This document shows, in pieces, positions 52,676 through 60,984 of a DNA stretch of 64,000 nt; position 1 is the first letter of the stretch; each line of letters opens with the position of its first letter. Position numbers and translations under genes: made by a program. The notes beneath the pieces are model-generated. The model was not told where the DNA came from. It ran no database searches and was given only the letters and a program-made list of their open reading frames with translations. This stretch comes from Ruminococcus sp. (GTDB taxonomy: Bacteria; Bacillota; Clostridia; Oscillospirales; Ruminococcaceae), in NCBI GenBank assembly GCA_017542475.1, contig JAFXXD010000019.1:1-64000 (forward strand). The letters run 5' to 3'.

Positions 52676-54799
52676 TCAGCCGTTATTCTGATTCTTCTTT
52701 GCCTCGATGTCTGCGAGAGCGTCCTTGCGGGAGAGATTGATACGACCCTGACGGTCTATCTCTGTTACCTTTACGACTATCTCGTCGCCGATGGAAACGA
52801 TGTCCTCCACCTTCTCAACGCGCTGCTTGTCGAGCTTGGAGATGTGAACAAGTCCGTCCATACCGGGCACTATCTCAACGAATGCGCCGAACTCCATAAT
52901 GCGTACTACCTTGCCGCGGTAGATAGCTCCTACCTCGGGACCGTTCGCGATAGTGTCAACTATCTGGAGAGCCTTGCGTGCGTTCTCGCCGTTGATGCCG
53001 CTGATGAATACGTTGCCCTCGTCGTTGATGTCTATCTTTACGTCGCAGTCAGCGGATATCTTCTGGATGACCTTTCCGCCGCTGCCGATGACCTCGCGTA
53101 TCTTCTCTACGGGCACCTTGGTCTGGAGCATCTTGGGAGCGTACTTGCTCACCTCAGCTCTGGGCTCGGGGATAGCCTTGAGCATTATCTCGTCGAGGAT
53201 GTAGATACGAGCCTTGCGGGTCTTCTCGAATGCTTCCTTGATGATAGCGGGTGTGAGACCGTCTACCTTGATATCGACCTGAATGGCTGTGATACCCTTG
53301 TGAGTACCGCCTACCTTGAAGTCCATATCGCCGAAGAAGTCCTCAAGACCCTGAATGTCCACCATTGTCATAAACTCGTCGCTGTCGGGCTTGGTGATAA
53401 GACCGCAGGAGATACCTGCTACGGGAGCCTTTATCGGCACGCCTGCGTCCATAAGAGCGAGAGTTGAACCGCAGATAGAGCCCTGCGATGTGGAGCCGTT
53501 GGAGGAGAGAACCTCGGAAACAAGTCTGAGGGCGTAGGGGAACTCCTCAATGCTCGGGATAACGGGAGCAAGAGCTCTCTCTGCGAGCGCACCGTGACCA
53601 ATCTCGCGGCGTCCGGGTCCGCGGCTGGGCTTTGTCTCGCCTACAGAGTAGCTCGGGAAGTTGTACTGGTGCATATATCTCTTCGAGTCCTCCTCGTCGA
53701 GACCGTCTATGCGCTGAGCGTCGCTGACGGGTCCGAGGGTAGCGATAGTGAGCACCTGTGTCTGACCTCTTGTAAAGAGACCCGAGCCGTGTACTCTCGG
53801 GAGTACGCCTGCCTCGGCTGCGAGGGGACGTATCTCGTCTATGCCTCTGCCGTCAACGCGCTTGCCCTCGTAGAGCCAGTTGCGGACTATCTTCTTCTGG
53901 AGCTTGTATATGCACTCGTCTATCATAGCAGTCTGCTCGGGGTACTGCTCGTCGAACTTGGCGTGGATATCGTCCACAATGGGAGCAAGGCGCTCGTCGC
54001 GGACGTTCTTGTCGTTGGTGTCGAGAGCGAACTTCACGCGCTCTGCTGCGAAAGCCTCGATAGCGTCGAACATATCGTGGTCAACTTCCATCGACTCGAA
54101 CGCGAACTTGGGCTTGCCTATCTGCTTCTGGATATCGCTGATGAAGGCGACCATCTTCTTTATCTCCTCGTGACCTGTGAGGATAGCGTTGAGCATCGTG
54201 TCCTCGGGGACTTCGTTGGCTCCCGCCTCTATCATTACTATCTTCTCGGCAGTACCCGCAACTGTGAGCACGAGGTCTGTCTTTTCACGCTGAGCGAGTG
54301 TGGGGTTGAGGACTATCTCGCCGTCAACAAGACCCACGTTTATGCCTGCGATAGGACCGTTCCACGGGATATCGGAGATGGAGATAGCGATGGAGGTCGC
54401 GATCATACCTGCAATTTCAGGCGAGTTGTCGGGCTCTACAGCGAGCACCGTCATAACTACGGAAACGTCGTTCCTCATATCCTTGGGGAAGAGGGGACGG
54501 ATAGGTCTGTCAACGCAGCGGCTTGTGAGGATAGCCTTTTCTGTGGGCTTGCCCTCGCGCTTTGTGAAGCTTCCGGGTATCTTTCCTACGGAGTAGAGCC
54601 TCTCCTCGTAGTCTACCGACAGCGGGAAGAAGTCAACGCCCTCGCGGGGCTTGGCGCTTGCTGTTACGTTTGCCATTACTACTGTCTCGCCGTAGCGTAC
54701 CCAGCACGAGCCGTTGGAGAGACCGCAGGTCTTGCCTGTCTCGACGATGAGCGGTCTGCCTGCATAGGTTGTTTCAAAGGTTCTGTAATTCTCGAACAT
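52676..54799 (-). CDS. pnp: Polyribonucleotide nucleotidyltransferase
   Basis: The 707-residue 3'-5' phosphorolytic exoribonuclease has two RNase PH domains (about 10-230 and 320-550), the second with FFGDMDFKVGGT, an alpha-helical linker, a KH domain (PVEKIREVIGSGGKVIQKI, about 560-615) and an S1 domain (GKVVRIMEFGAFVEIVPGMDGLVHIS, about 625-690). Length and order are standard. It lies after rpsO as in many bacteria, with a structured intercistronic region. AGGAGG precedes the start. Confidence 0.97.
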   Translation of the reverse strand: MFENYRTFETTYAGRPLIVETGKTCGLSNGSCWVRYGETVVMANVTASAKPREGVDFFPLSVDYEERLYSVGKIPGSFTKREGKPTEKAILTSRCVDRPIRPLFPKDMRNDVSVVMTVLAVEPDNSPEIAGMIATSIAISISDIPWNGPIAGINVGLVDGEIVLNPTLAQREKTDLVLTVAGTAEKIVMIEAGANEVPEDTMLNAILTGHEEIKKMVAFISDIQKQIGKPKFAFESMEVDHDMFDAIEAFAAERVKFALDTNDKNVRDERLAPIVDDIHAKFDEQYPEQTAMIDECIYKLQKKIVRNWLYEGKRVDGRGIDEIRPLAAEAGVLPRVHGSGLFTRGQTQVLTIATLGPVSDAQRIDGLDEEDSKRYMHQYNFPSYSVGETKPSRGPGRREIGHGALAERALAPVIPSIEEFPYALRLVSEVLSSNGSTSQGSICGSTLALMDAGVPIKAPVAGISCGLITKPDSDEFMTMVDIQGLEDFFGDMDFKVGGTHKGITAIQVDIKVDGLTPAIIKEAFEKTRKARIYILDEIMLKAIPEPRAEVSKYAPKMLQTKVPVEKIREVIGSGGKVIQKISADCDVKIDINDEGNVFISGINGENARKALQIVDTIANGPEVGAIYRGKVVRIMEFGAFVEIVPGMDGLVHISKLDKQRVEKVEDIVSIGDEIVVKVTEIDRQGRINLSRKDALADIEAKKNQNNG

Positions 54800-54841
54800 T
54801 GTTATGCCTCCTGTTTTTTAATGTGTATCAGAGGAGAGCCT

Positions 54842-54902
54842 TTAGAAGTTAGAGGTAAAAGTACGAAAATGACGTATCATAGCCCTTACCTCTGACTTCT
54901 AA
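54842..54902 (-). promoter_or_regulatory. Long stem-loop in the pnp leader
   Basis: TTAGAAGTTAGAGGTAA (54842-54858) pairs at 16 of 17 positions with TTACCTCTGACTTCTAA (54886-54902), leaving a 27-base loop. A long perfect duplex upstream of pnp is the kind of site RNase III cuts in Escherichia coli pnp autoregulation. Confidence 0.65.
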
Positions 54903-54924
54903 TCCCTTCACTCTGAAAGACTTA

Positions 54925-54953
54925 AAGGCAGAAGGGGACTGCCCCTCTGCCTT
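54925..54953 (-). terminator. Probable attenuating hairpin between rpsO and pnp
   Basis: AAGGCAGAAGGGG pairs with CCCCTCTGCCTT with one bulged base, just after the rpsO stop. The minus-strand tail (TTTAAGTCTTT) is only moderately T-rich, so read-through into pnp is expected. Confidence 0.65.
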
Positions 54954-54966
54954 CATGGACGTATGA

Positions 54967-55233
54967 TTACTTACGCAGACCGAGCTTCTCTACGATAGCA
55001 CGGTATCTGTTGATGTCCTTCTTCTTGAGATAAGCGAGAAGGTTACGTCTGTGACCTACCATCTTGAGAAGACCTCTTCTGCTGTGGTGGTCGTTCTTGT
55101 GGATCTTGAGGTGTGCGTTAAGGTCGTTTATTCTCTTTGTGAGGATAGCGATCTGCACCTCGGGTGAACCTGTGTCGTTCGCACTGGTTCTGTTAGCCTC
55201 GATAACGGCTGTCTTTTCTTCTTTTCTGAGCAT
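54967..55233 (-). CDS. rpsO: Ribosomal protein S15
   Basis: An 88-residue S15 containing the family hallmarks [44 protein letters not shown] and [13 protein letters not shown]. It binds 16S rRNA in the platform of the small subunit. The start is the ATG at 55233 behind AGAGGTG; the frame upstream is leader. Its leader of about 80 bases could carry S15 autoregulation. Confidence 0.97.
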   Translation of the reverse strand: MLRKEEKTAVIEANRTSANDTGSPEVQIAILTKRINDLNAHLKIHKNDHHSRRGLLKMVGHRRNLLAYLKKKDINRYRAIVEKLGLRK

Positions 55234-55321
55234 TGAAAAGCACCTCTTAAAATATATTTCCGCCAACGTAGAAGAGGGTGATTCTCGAGGACACGCCCTG
55301 TTCCAAGTACACGGTGATACT

Positions 55322-55350
55322 ATTATATCACAAATAATCTCGTTTGTAAA
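55322..55350 (-). promoter_or_regulatory. Promoter of rpsO-pnp
   Basis: On the minus strand, TTTACA (55350-55345), 17-bp spacer, TATAAT (55327-55322). Confidence 0.8.
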
Positions 55351-55384
55351 GGCTTTTTTTGATTTTGTCTTTAATTAATTATAA

Positions 55385-56542
55385 TTACTTTAAGATGAAC
55401 GACCATTTCTGGTAATATAGCGATTCTTTTGAAAGCTTGACAGCAAGCTCGGAGTTTACAGCAGATATCTGCGCATACTGTGCTGACACGGCTGTATTGT
55501 TCATAACGGCTTCGGCTAACCGGGCGATATGCTCGTTTTGGGCTTGGAGTGTACCTAATTTTGCGTTTGCCTGAGCTTGTTGTATTACTTGTGCTGACTG
55601 TACCTCTATCATTGCTTCGAGTCTTTGCTTTATCGCATCAAGATTAGCTTGTGTAAGAGCTTCCGAAAGGCTTTGATTTGAGGTTGAAATATAATCATAA
55701 AGGTAGTATACGCCTTCTATATTGCGAAAAGGCTTCGGAATAATGTTAGCCGAGTAAGCTTTTTCCAACAACTCGCCGAATTCTTCCTGTTCCTTCAGCA
55801 GCTCGCCATATTTTTGTAAGAATACCTCGTTGAGCTCGTTGAACTCGGCTTCGCGTCTGCTAAGTTCATTGTTGTATTTTTCCAGTTCTGAATTGTATCT
55901 ATTCATATTTGTTTTGTAGTTTTCTTCTACGGAAGAAACACGCTTTTTAAAGTCTTTCTTTGCTTTATGATTATGATTTGCAGAGCGTAAACAATGAAAC
56001 GATAAACTCAGTGCGAAGATTACAAACAGAACTGCCGCAGAAGCAAACAGGAAGAATTGAAGTAATATGACAAATGGGTTATCGGATACAAAGCAGATAA
56101 CTCCTACGATAGCAAGGATTATCGAGGTAATAAGAAGAGATAATCGGATTCTGGGTTTCCAAAGTAACAAATTGATTTTTTGCGGTGCTTGGGGTTTGAT
56201 AGGCGAATTATACTGCTTATAATTGGTTAACTCAGTGCTCTTTTGTGTGACATAAGAAAGTGCTTGCTCCTGTATGTTTTTATTTTCTGAAATGATAGAT
56301 TCCAACACCCTGAGGTCTTCGAGATATGTTATCAGTACTTCTCTGTCCAATTCGTTCTGGTTGTCAGAGGACGAGCTTGTGGCGACTTGATTAGCTTTTT
56401 GCGGTGAAAATGGAAGTGATTCTATAACCATACTCCTTATTGCTTCGATGTCATATTCAATTCCGCAGTTCTGACACACGCCTGTTTTGTTTGCTTGCAT
56501 TATGATTTTGCCTCCGCAGATCTCGCACTTGAAACCGTCCAA
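55385..56542 (-). CDS. Zinc-ribbon, coiled-coil membrane protein
   Basis: I do not recognise a named family. The 385-residue protein has an N-terminal zinc ribbon (CEICGGKI...CQNCGIEYD, four cysteines, about 6-36), a helical segment, two adjacent membrane spans (about 135-155 and 162-185), a long coiled coil (about 195-260) and a further helical C-terminal part (about 285-385). GGAGGTG lies seven bases before a TTG at 56542, giving MDGFKCEIC, and I choose that start over an ATG at 56581 that has no ribosome site. Composition is more A+T-rich than its neighbours. Confidence 0.72.
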   Translation of the reverse strand: MDGFKCEICGGKIIMQANKTGVCQNCGIEYDIEAIRSMVIESLPFSPQKANQVATSSSSDNQNELDREVLITYLEDLRVLESIISENKNIQEQALSYVTQKSTELTNYKQYNSPIKPQAPQKINLLLWKPRIRLSLLITSIILAIVGVICFVSDNPFVILLQFFLFASAAVLFVIFALSLSFHCLRSANHNHKAKKDFKKRVSSVEENYKTNMNRYNSELEKYNNELSRREAEFNELNEVFLQKYGELLKEQEEFGELLEKAYSANIIPKPFRNIEGVYYLYDYISTSNQSLSEALTQANLDAIKQRLEAMIEVQSAQVIQQAQANAKLGTLQAQNEHIARLAEAVMNNTAVSAQYAQISAVNSELAVKLSKESLYYQKWSFILK

Positions 56543-56636
56543 ATTAAACACCTCCGTTTTCGTTTTTCTATATCCTACCATAAAAGATGAGCTTTGTCAA
56601 TCTTGTTAATGTAAATAATAAAACTATAAAAGCGTA

Positions 56637-56665
56637 TTGACGTTACGCCTGAAAAATTGTATAAT
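56637..56665 (+). promoter_or_regulatory. Promoter of rpe-rnf-like operon
   Basis: TTGACG (56637-56642), 17-bp spacer, TATAAT (56660-56665). Confidence 0.85.
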
Positions 56666-56695
56666 AGAAGTGTATGAATTACAGGAAGTGATATT

Positions 56696-57349
56696 TTGAA
56701 GAATTATATTTCGGCGTCGGTGCTGAGTGCCGACCTGCTCAATCTTGAAAGCGAGGCAAGGCGCCTCGGTGAGAGCGGCGTGGATATGCTCCACTTCGAC
56801 GTCATGGACGGCATATTCGTGGGTAACATCACCTACGGGCTGCCCGTGCTCGAGCAGATAAGACGCGTCACGGATATGACCCTCGACGTGCACCTGATGA
56901 TAACAGACCCCCTCAGATACGTGCGGGAATTTGCCAAGGCGGGAGCAGACATTATCAGCTTCCACAGCGAGAGCGAGAGCGATGTCCGCAGGACGATAGA
57001 AGCCATACGCTCGGCGGGAGCAAAGCCCGCTGTCGCGATAAAGCCGAAAACTCCCGCGGAGAGCGTGTATGATATACTGCCCGAGGTGGATATGCTCCTC
57101 GTTATGACGGTGGAGCCGGGCTTCGGCGGTCAGAGCTTCATTCCCGAAACGGTGGAGAAGGTACGCCTCATCCGCCGAAGGATAGCCGAAAAAGGGCTTG
57201 CCTGCGACGTTCAGGTGGACGGCGGCATAAACTACGAGACTGCTCCGATAGTCAGGGAGGCGGGCGCGAACGTGCTCGTCTCGGGAAGCTGTCTTTTCAG
57301 GGCGCAGGATATGTCCGAGGCTGTCAGGAAGCTAAAGGGAGAAGCCTGA
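56696..57349 (+). CDS. rpe: Ribulose-phosphate 3-epimerase
   Basis: A 217-residue TIM-barrel enzyme interconverting ribulose-5-phosphate and xylulose-5-phosphate. It shows SASVLSADLLNL, LHFDVMDGIFV, LDVHLMI, MTVEPGFGGQSF and QVDGGIN, carrying the metal and catalytic residues. The start is TTG at 56696 behind AGGAAG. Its stop overlaps the ATG of the RnfD-like gene by one base, an unusual coupling of a pentose-phosphate enzyme to a membrane complex. Confidence 0.95.
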   Translation: MKNYISASVLSADLLNLESEARRLGESGVDMLHFDVMDGIFVGNITYGLPVLEQIRRVTDMTLDVHLMITDPLRYVREFAKAGADIISFHSESESDVRRTIEAIRSAGAKPAVAIKPKTPAESVYDILPEVDMLLVMTVEPGFGGQSFIPETVEKVRLIRRRIAEKGLACDVQVDGGINYETAPIVREAGANVLVSGSCLFRAQDMSEAVRKLKGEA

Positions 57350-58347
57350 TGCAGACAAAGGTCAAAACAGAGCGCTTCATCTGGATTGATGTTATGGTCA
57401 CGCTGCTGACGCTGTGGCTGATGGACTTCTTCTACTACGGCATAAGGGCAGTCGTGCTCGGAGGGGTGTGCATAGCGGTGTCTGTCACCGCGGAGCTCAT
57501 TTCCCTGCGCCTTATGGGAAGAAAATTCACGGCGGACGACCTCACCTGCGTGTCCGATGCGCTGATAATCACGCTTATGCTGCCTGCTGTGTTCGATATG
57601 AAGGCGGCAGCGATAGCGTGCGTATTCGCTGTTGCGGCGGCTAAGAATATTTTCGGCGGCAGGCTGAATATGATATTCTCACCTGCGGCTGCGGCATATG
57701 TATTCCTCTATACCTCGTGGAAGAACCAGCTGCTGATGTTCCCCGAGCCCCACGTCCGCACGGGCGTCTTTGAGAAGGCGGCAAACCTCGTCAGCTCGGC
57801 GAGCCACAGCTTCAACATCACGGGAAGGATGAGCGCCACCGACTTCGAGCTCCTGCTCGGCAATGTCAGCGGACCCGCGGGCGCGGTGAGCATACTTCTC
57901 CTTGCGGTGGCGGCAGTTGTGCTGCTGCTGAGACGCTCTATCTCCGCGGGAGCATTTATCGGCTCAATATCGGCAACGGTGCTGCTCGCACTGATAGTGC
58001 CCGCCTCGGTCACGAGGGCTGATTCCGTGAAGTACACTCTCTGCTGCAATATGGTGCTGTTTGCGTCGGTGTACATCACCGCCGACAGGAGGATAGCTCC
58101 GAAACGCTGGTATTTCGCCTTTTTCTACGGCTTCTTTGTGGCTATGTTCTCGTATATACTCGTCATCACCACAGCCAAGGAGAACGCCATAGTCCTCGTA
58201 TCGCTCCTGTTCACGCCCGTGGCGCTCGGCTTCAGGAACCTTGAGAAGCGCATAGAGCTCACAGAGAGGGAGGAGCAGGCGGAAGCCGAAAGGCTCGCCG
58301 CCGAGGCAGACGCTGACGGAGAGGAGGCTTTGCCCGATGAAGAATAA
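57349..58347 (+). CDS. RnfD/NqrB-like membrane subunit
   Basis: A 332-residue protein with about nine hydrophobic segments and an acidic C-terminal tail. It aligns by eye with RnfD: FSPAAAAY at 110-117 for FNPAA, MSATDFELLLGNVSGPAGAVS at 161-181 for the flavinylation region normally (S/T)GAT followed by LLGN...GSxGETS. T164 could still carry FMN, but the preceding Gly is lost and GETS reads GAVS. In true Rnf complexes this subunit carries FMN and moves ions. It starts inside the rpe stop and overlaps the RnfE-like gene by 11 bases. Confidence 0.75.
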   Translation: MQTKVKTERFIWIDVMVTLLTLWLMDFFYYGIRAVVLGGVCIAVSVTAELISLRLMGRKFTADDLTCVSDALIITLMLPAVFDMKAAAIACVFAVAAAKNIFGGRLNMIFSPAAAAYVFLYTSWKNQLLMFPEPHVRTGVFEKAANLVSSASHSFNITGRMSATDFELLLGNVSGPAGAVSILLLAVAAVVLLLRRSISAGAFIGSISATVLLALIVPASVTRADSVKYTLCCNMVLFASVYITADRRIAPKRWYFAFFYGFFVAMFSYILVITTAKENAIVLVSLLFTPVALGFRNLEKRIELTEREEQAEAERLAAEADADGEEALPDEE

Positions 58348-58972
58348 GAAAACAGCCGTATTTGACGGGCTTCTCGGCGATAACACGGTGCTCTCGGCAC
58401 TGATGGTGATATCTCCCGTGATAATGTGCGGAAGCACGCTGATGAACGCAGTGGCGCTGATGTACGCCTTCTCCGCGATAACGTTTTTCTCGGTGCTGAT
58501 AGGCTCGTTCGTGCCGAAACGGCTTCCCTACGCGGCTAAGATAATCATACGCGCGGTGATAGCCTCGATAGTGTATATCCCCGTCAGGACGGTCGCGAGG
58601 GAGTTCTTCCCCGACGTGATAACCCGCGTGGGCATTTACTTCCCGCTGCTGGCGGTGAATTCTCTCATAGTGGTGCAGTCGGAAACGAAGTTCGCCCGTA
58701 TGAAGCGCGGCACTATGATAGCCTCGCTGGTGTTCTATATCCTCGGCTTTGACGCGGTGATGGCAGTCACGGCATTTGTCAGGGAGCTCCTCGCCTACGG
58801 CACGATAAACGGCAGGCTCGTGGACGCCGATACGCTGATAAGCGGGCTGGGGCTGCCCTTCGGCGGCTTCATATTCCTCGGACTGCTCTGCGGTCTGTAC
58901 AGGAAGGTGCGCTCGGTGATAAGGCGCGAAAACAGCGAAACGGGAGGTGACGGGAATGTTTCTGGTAACTGA
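58337..58972 (+). CDS. RnfE/NqrD-like membrane subunit lacking cysteines
   Basis: A 211-residue protein with about six spans, aligned with RnfE by VGIYFPLLAVN (for LGIFIPLIVTN) and the VRELLAYGT block. The cysteine of LGLCP is Ser here (VISP, S26), and that of TNC is Ser too (VNSL, S109). In RnfA/RnfE these cysteines hold a shared 2Fe-2S cluster in the membrane. The only nearby cysteine is C31, five residues off position. It overlaps its neighbours at both ends. Confidence 0.75.
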   Translation: MKNKKTAVFDGLLGDNTVLSALMVISPVIMCGSTLMNAVALMYAFSAITFFSVLIGSFVPKRLPYAAKIIIRAVIASIVYIPVRTVAREFFPDVITRVGIYFPLLAVNSLIVVQSETKFARMKRGTMIASLVFYILGFDAVMAVTAFVRELLAYGTINGRLVDADTLISGLGLPFGGFIFLGLLCGLYRKVRSVIRRENSETGGDGNVSGN

Positions 58973-59528
58973 GCTCGTCACGCTTCTGGCGACCAATCTG
59001 ATACTCACACAGGCGCTCGGTACGAGCACCCTCTTCATAGCGGCAGGCAACAGGAAGAACCTCCTGTGGACGGCTATCACCATAACGGTGTTCACGTCCG
59101 TCGGCTCGGGAGCGGCATACACGGTGAACCGCCTTCTCCCGAACGGTCTCGCTGACCTCACACTGCTGTTCTACACATTAATAGTAGGCGCGATCTACGT
59201 GCTCTTCCTCGCGGTGCTGTACTACACCGACTTCGCAAGCTTTGCCACGGCGAGGAAATACGTCCATATATCGGCGTTCAACTGCGCGGTGATGGGTACG
59301 CTCTTCACTATCACGGAGCGTGCGGAAGCCTACCCCGAGCTGAATACGTTCGTCAGGTTCGTGCTCTCGGGCGCGGAGGCAGGTACGGGCTTCATACTGG
59401 CGGCTTTCATACTGACGGCAGCCTACCGCAAGCTCAATTCCGCGAAGGTGCCCGCCTCGTTCAGGGGCTTCCCCGCGATGCTGGTATACCTCGGACTGAT
59501 ATCAATGGCGGTGTATGCGTTAAGATGA
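58956..59528 (+). CDS. RnfA/NqrE-like membrane subunit
   Basis: A 190-residue protein with about six spans. It matches RnfA across LLATNLILTQALG, SAFNCAVMGTLF and VPASFRGFPAMLVYLGLISMA. The first cluster cysteine (GLCPF in RnfA) is replaced by GTSTL, S24; the second, C110 in NCAVMG, is kept. ATG 58956 behind GGAGGTG is chosen over GTG 58947. Palindromic repeats follow. Confidence 0.78.
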   Translation: MFLVTELVTLLATNLILTQALGTSTLFIAAGNRKNLLWTAITITVFTSVGSGAAYTVNRLLPNGLADLTLLFYTLIVGAIYVLFLAVLYYTDFASFATARKYVHISAFNCAVMGTLFTITERAEAYPELNTFVRFVLSGAEAGTGFILAAFILTAAYRKLNSAKVPASFRGFPAMLVYLGLISMAVYALR

Positions 59529-59757
59529 TGTAGGGGACGCCGCCCTCGGCGTTCCGCCAACACGCCGATACGGTATGAAACAACATTGTGTAGGGACGAC
59601 CATCGGTCGTCCGCGATTATCCGTATCATTTGCCGTTCGCGGTAATGCGGACGCGCAATGTGCGTCCCTACAAAACATCGCCGTTGGTTTGTCGGTATAT
59701 TGGCGGAAATACAGAAAGATAAAATAAACATATCTCAAAAATAACGGAGAACAAAAG
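59529..59757. repeat. Repeat-filled spacer after the Rnf-like genes
   Basis: Three palindromes (GGGGACGCCG at 59533, GGACGACC...GGTCGTCC at about 59594-59616, GGACGCGC...GTGCGTCC near 59650-59668) and, on the minus strand, the composite repeat also seen at 45.3 and 63.8 kb. Confidence 0.75.
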
Positions 59758-60945
59758 ATGAAAAGGAAACATAAAGGAAGGAAAATATACAAGACCAAGG
59801 AGAAGAACTATTACGGCAAGAGCCCGCTGGGCAAATTCCTGTCCGCGGCGCTGACTGTGCTTCTTATCGGCGGCATAGGCTTCATCGGCTACAGCGTCGC
59901 CGAGCCCGTCATAAACTACACCCAGCACAAGGGCGACAAGCCCGAGGAGAACACCACCTCCGCCGAGACAACGGACGGGACTGCTCCCGAGGACGCCACC
60001 TCTCCCACGGAGGGAGCTCCGAAGGCTCCCGAGAGGTTCACCGCGGCGGGACTCGTCCCCGCGGATATGGTCAGCGCGGCGGCATTGCAGACCGCTCTCA
60101 GCGCTGTTCCGCGCGATGCGGGAGTGGAATTCGTGGAGGTGCCGCTCAAGGCAAGAGGCGGCAAGATATACTACGCGACCGCTAATCAGGCGGCTGTCTC
60201 CTGCGGAGCAGTCAGCTCGCAGCTCACCCTCGCGGACATAGTCAAGGCTATCGAGGACAGCGGCTTCAAGCCCGCGGCTGAGATAAGCACCTTTTACGAC
60301 AATCAGCTCCCGACCTACCTGCCCGAGGCGGGCTATGTCACCGTGGACGACGGCTCACAGTGGGTGGACAACGACCCTCAGCACGGCGGAGCTCCGTGGA
60401 CGACCCCGACCTCGGCGGAGGCACTGACCTACATCACCGACATCATCGGAGAGGCGACCGACGCAGGCTTCGAGAGGGTCATATGCACGGATATAATGTA
60501 CCCCTATTTCAGGGAGTCCGACCTCGCCCTCCTCGACGAGCAGTACGGCAGGACTGACCGCTTCCTCGCGCTGACCTCGGCTGCCAACCTCTTCTATGAG
60601 AAGTCGGTATCGGGCGGAGCGTCTATGTACGTGGGAGTGTCGGCGGCGGATATGCTCAGGGGGAACTGCGATGTGCTGAACGCACCGCTGCTGTCCGCGA
60701 ACACGGTAGTGCTCAGCATCGACACCGACGAGCTGAAAGACGGCGTCACCGACGGGAAGATGCTCTACGAATTCGAGGGCAGTCCCGCAGATATGACCGA
60801 GAAGTGCCTCGGCTTCCTCAGCGGCAGGCTGACGGATTTCAACGTAACGGTAAGGATAAGCGGCTCTGCGGCAACAGCCGAGGAGCTCGCAGCAGCAAAG
60901 GATAAGGCAGCCGCGAACGGGTACAGCTCGTTCGTTATAGGCTGA
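59758..60945 (+). CDS. Membrane-anchored protein, possible glycoside-hydrolase-like fold
   Basis: A 395-residue protein with a basic N-terminus (1-25, many Lys/Arg), one span (about 28-48), a Thr/Glu/Pro-rich linker (about 55-93) and an extracellular domain (about 95-395). Alternating strands such as GVEFVEVPLKARGGKIYY, GFERVICTDIMYPY and DFNVTVRISG suggest a TIM barrel of the kind labelled DUF4015 or putative glycoside hydrolase. No catalytic residues can be assigned. The hprK gene follows after 39 bases, so it may be cotranscribed with the wall and carbon-control genes. Confidence 0.6.
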   Translation: MKRKHKGRKIYKTKEKNYYGKSPLGKFLSAALTVLLIGGIGFIGYSVAEPVINYTQHKGDKPEENTTSAETTDGTAPEDATSPTEGAPKAPERFTAAGLVPADMVSAAALQTALSAVPRDAGVEFVEVPLKARGGKIYYATANQAAVSCGAVSSQLTLADIVKAIEDSGFKPAAEISTFYDNQLPTYLPEAGYVTVDDGSQWVDNDPQHGGAPWTTPTSAEALTYITDIIGEATDAGFERVICTDIMYPYFRESDLALLDEQYGRTDRFLALTSAANLFYEKSVSGGASMYVGVSAADMLRGNCDVLNAPLLSANTVVLSIDTDELKDGVTDGKMLYEFEGSPADMTEKCLGFLSGRLTDFNVTVRISGSAATAEELAAAKDKAAANGYSSFVIG

Positions 60946-60984
60946 TGAAATAACGTCCGACAACTCGGAGAACGGAGAAAAACT

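Noticed and set aside
53594-54895. A 433-codon plus-strand frame over pnp
   Set aside because: It is antisense to PNPase, which is unmistakable on the minus strand.
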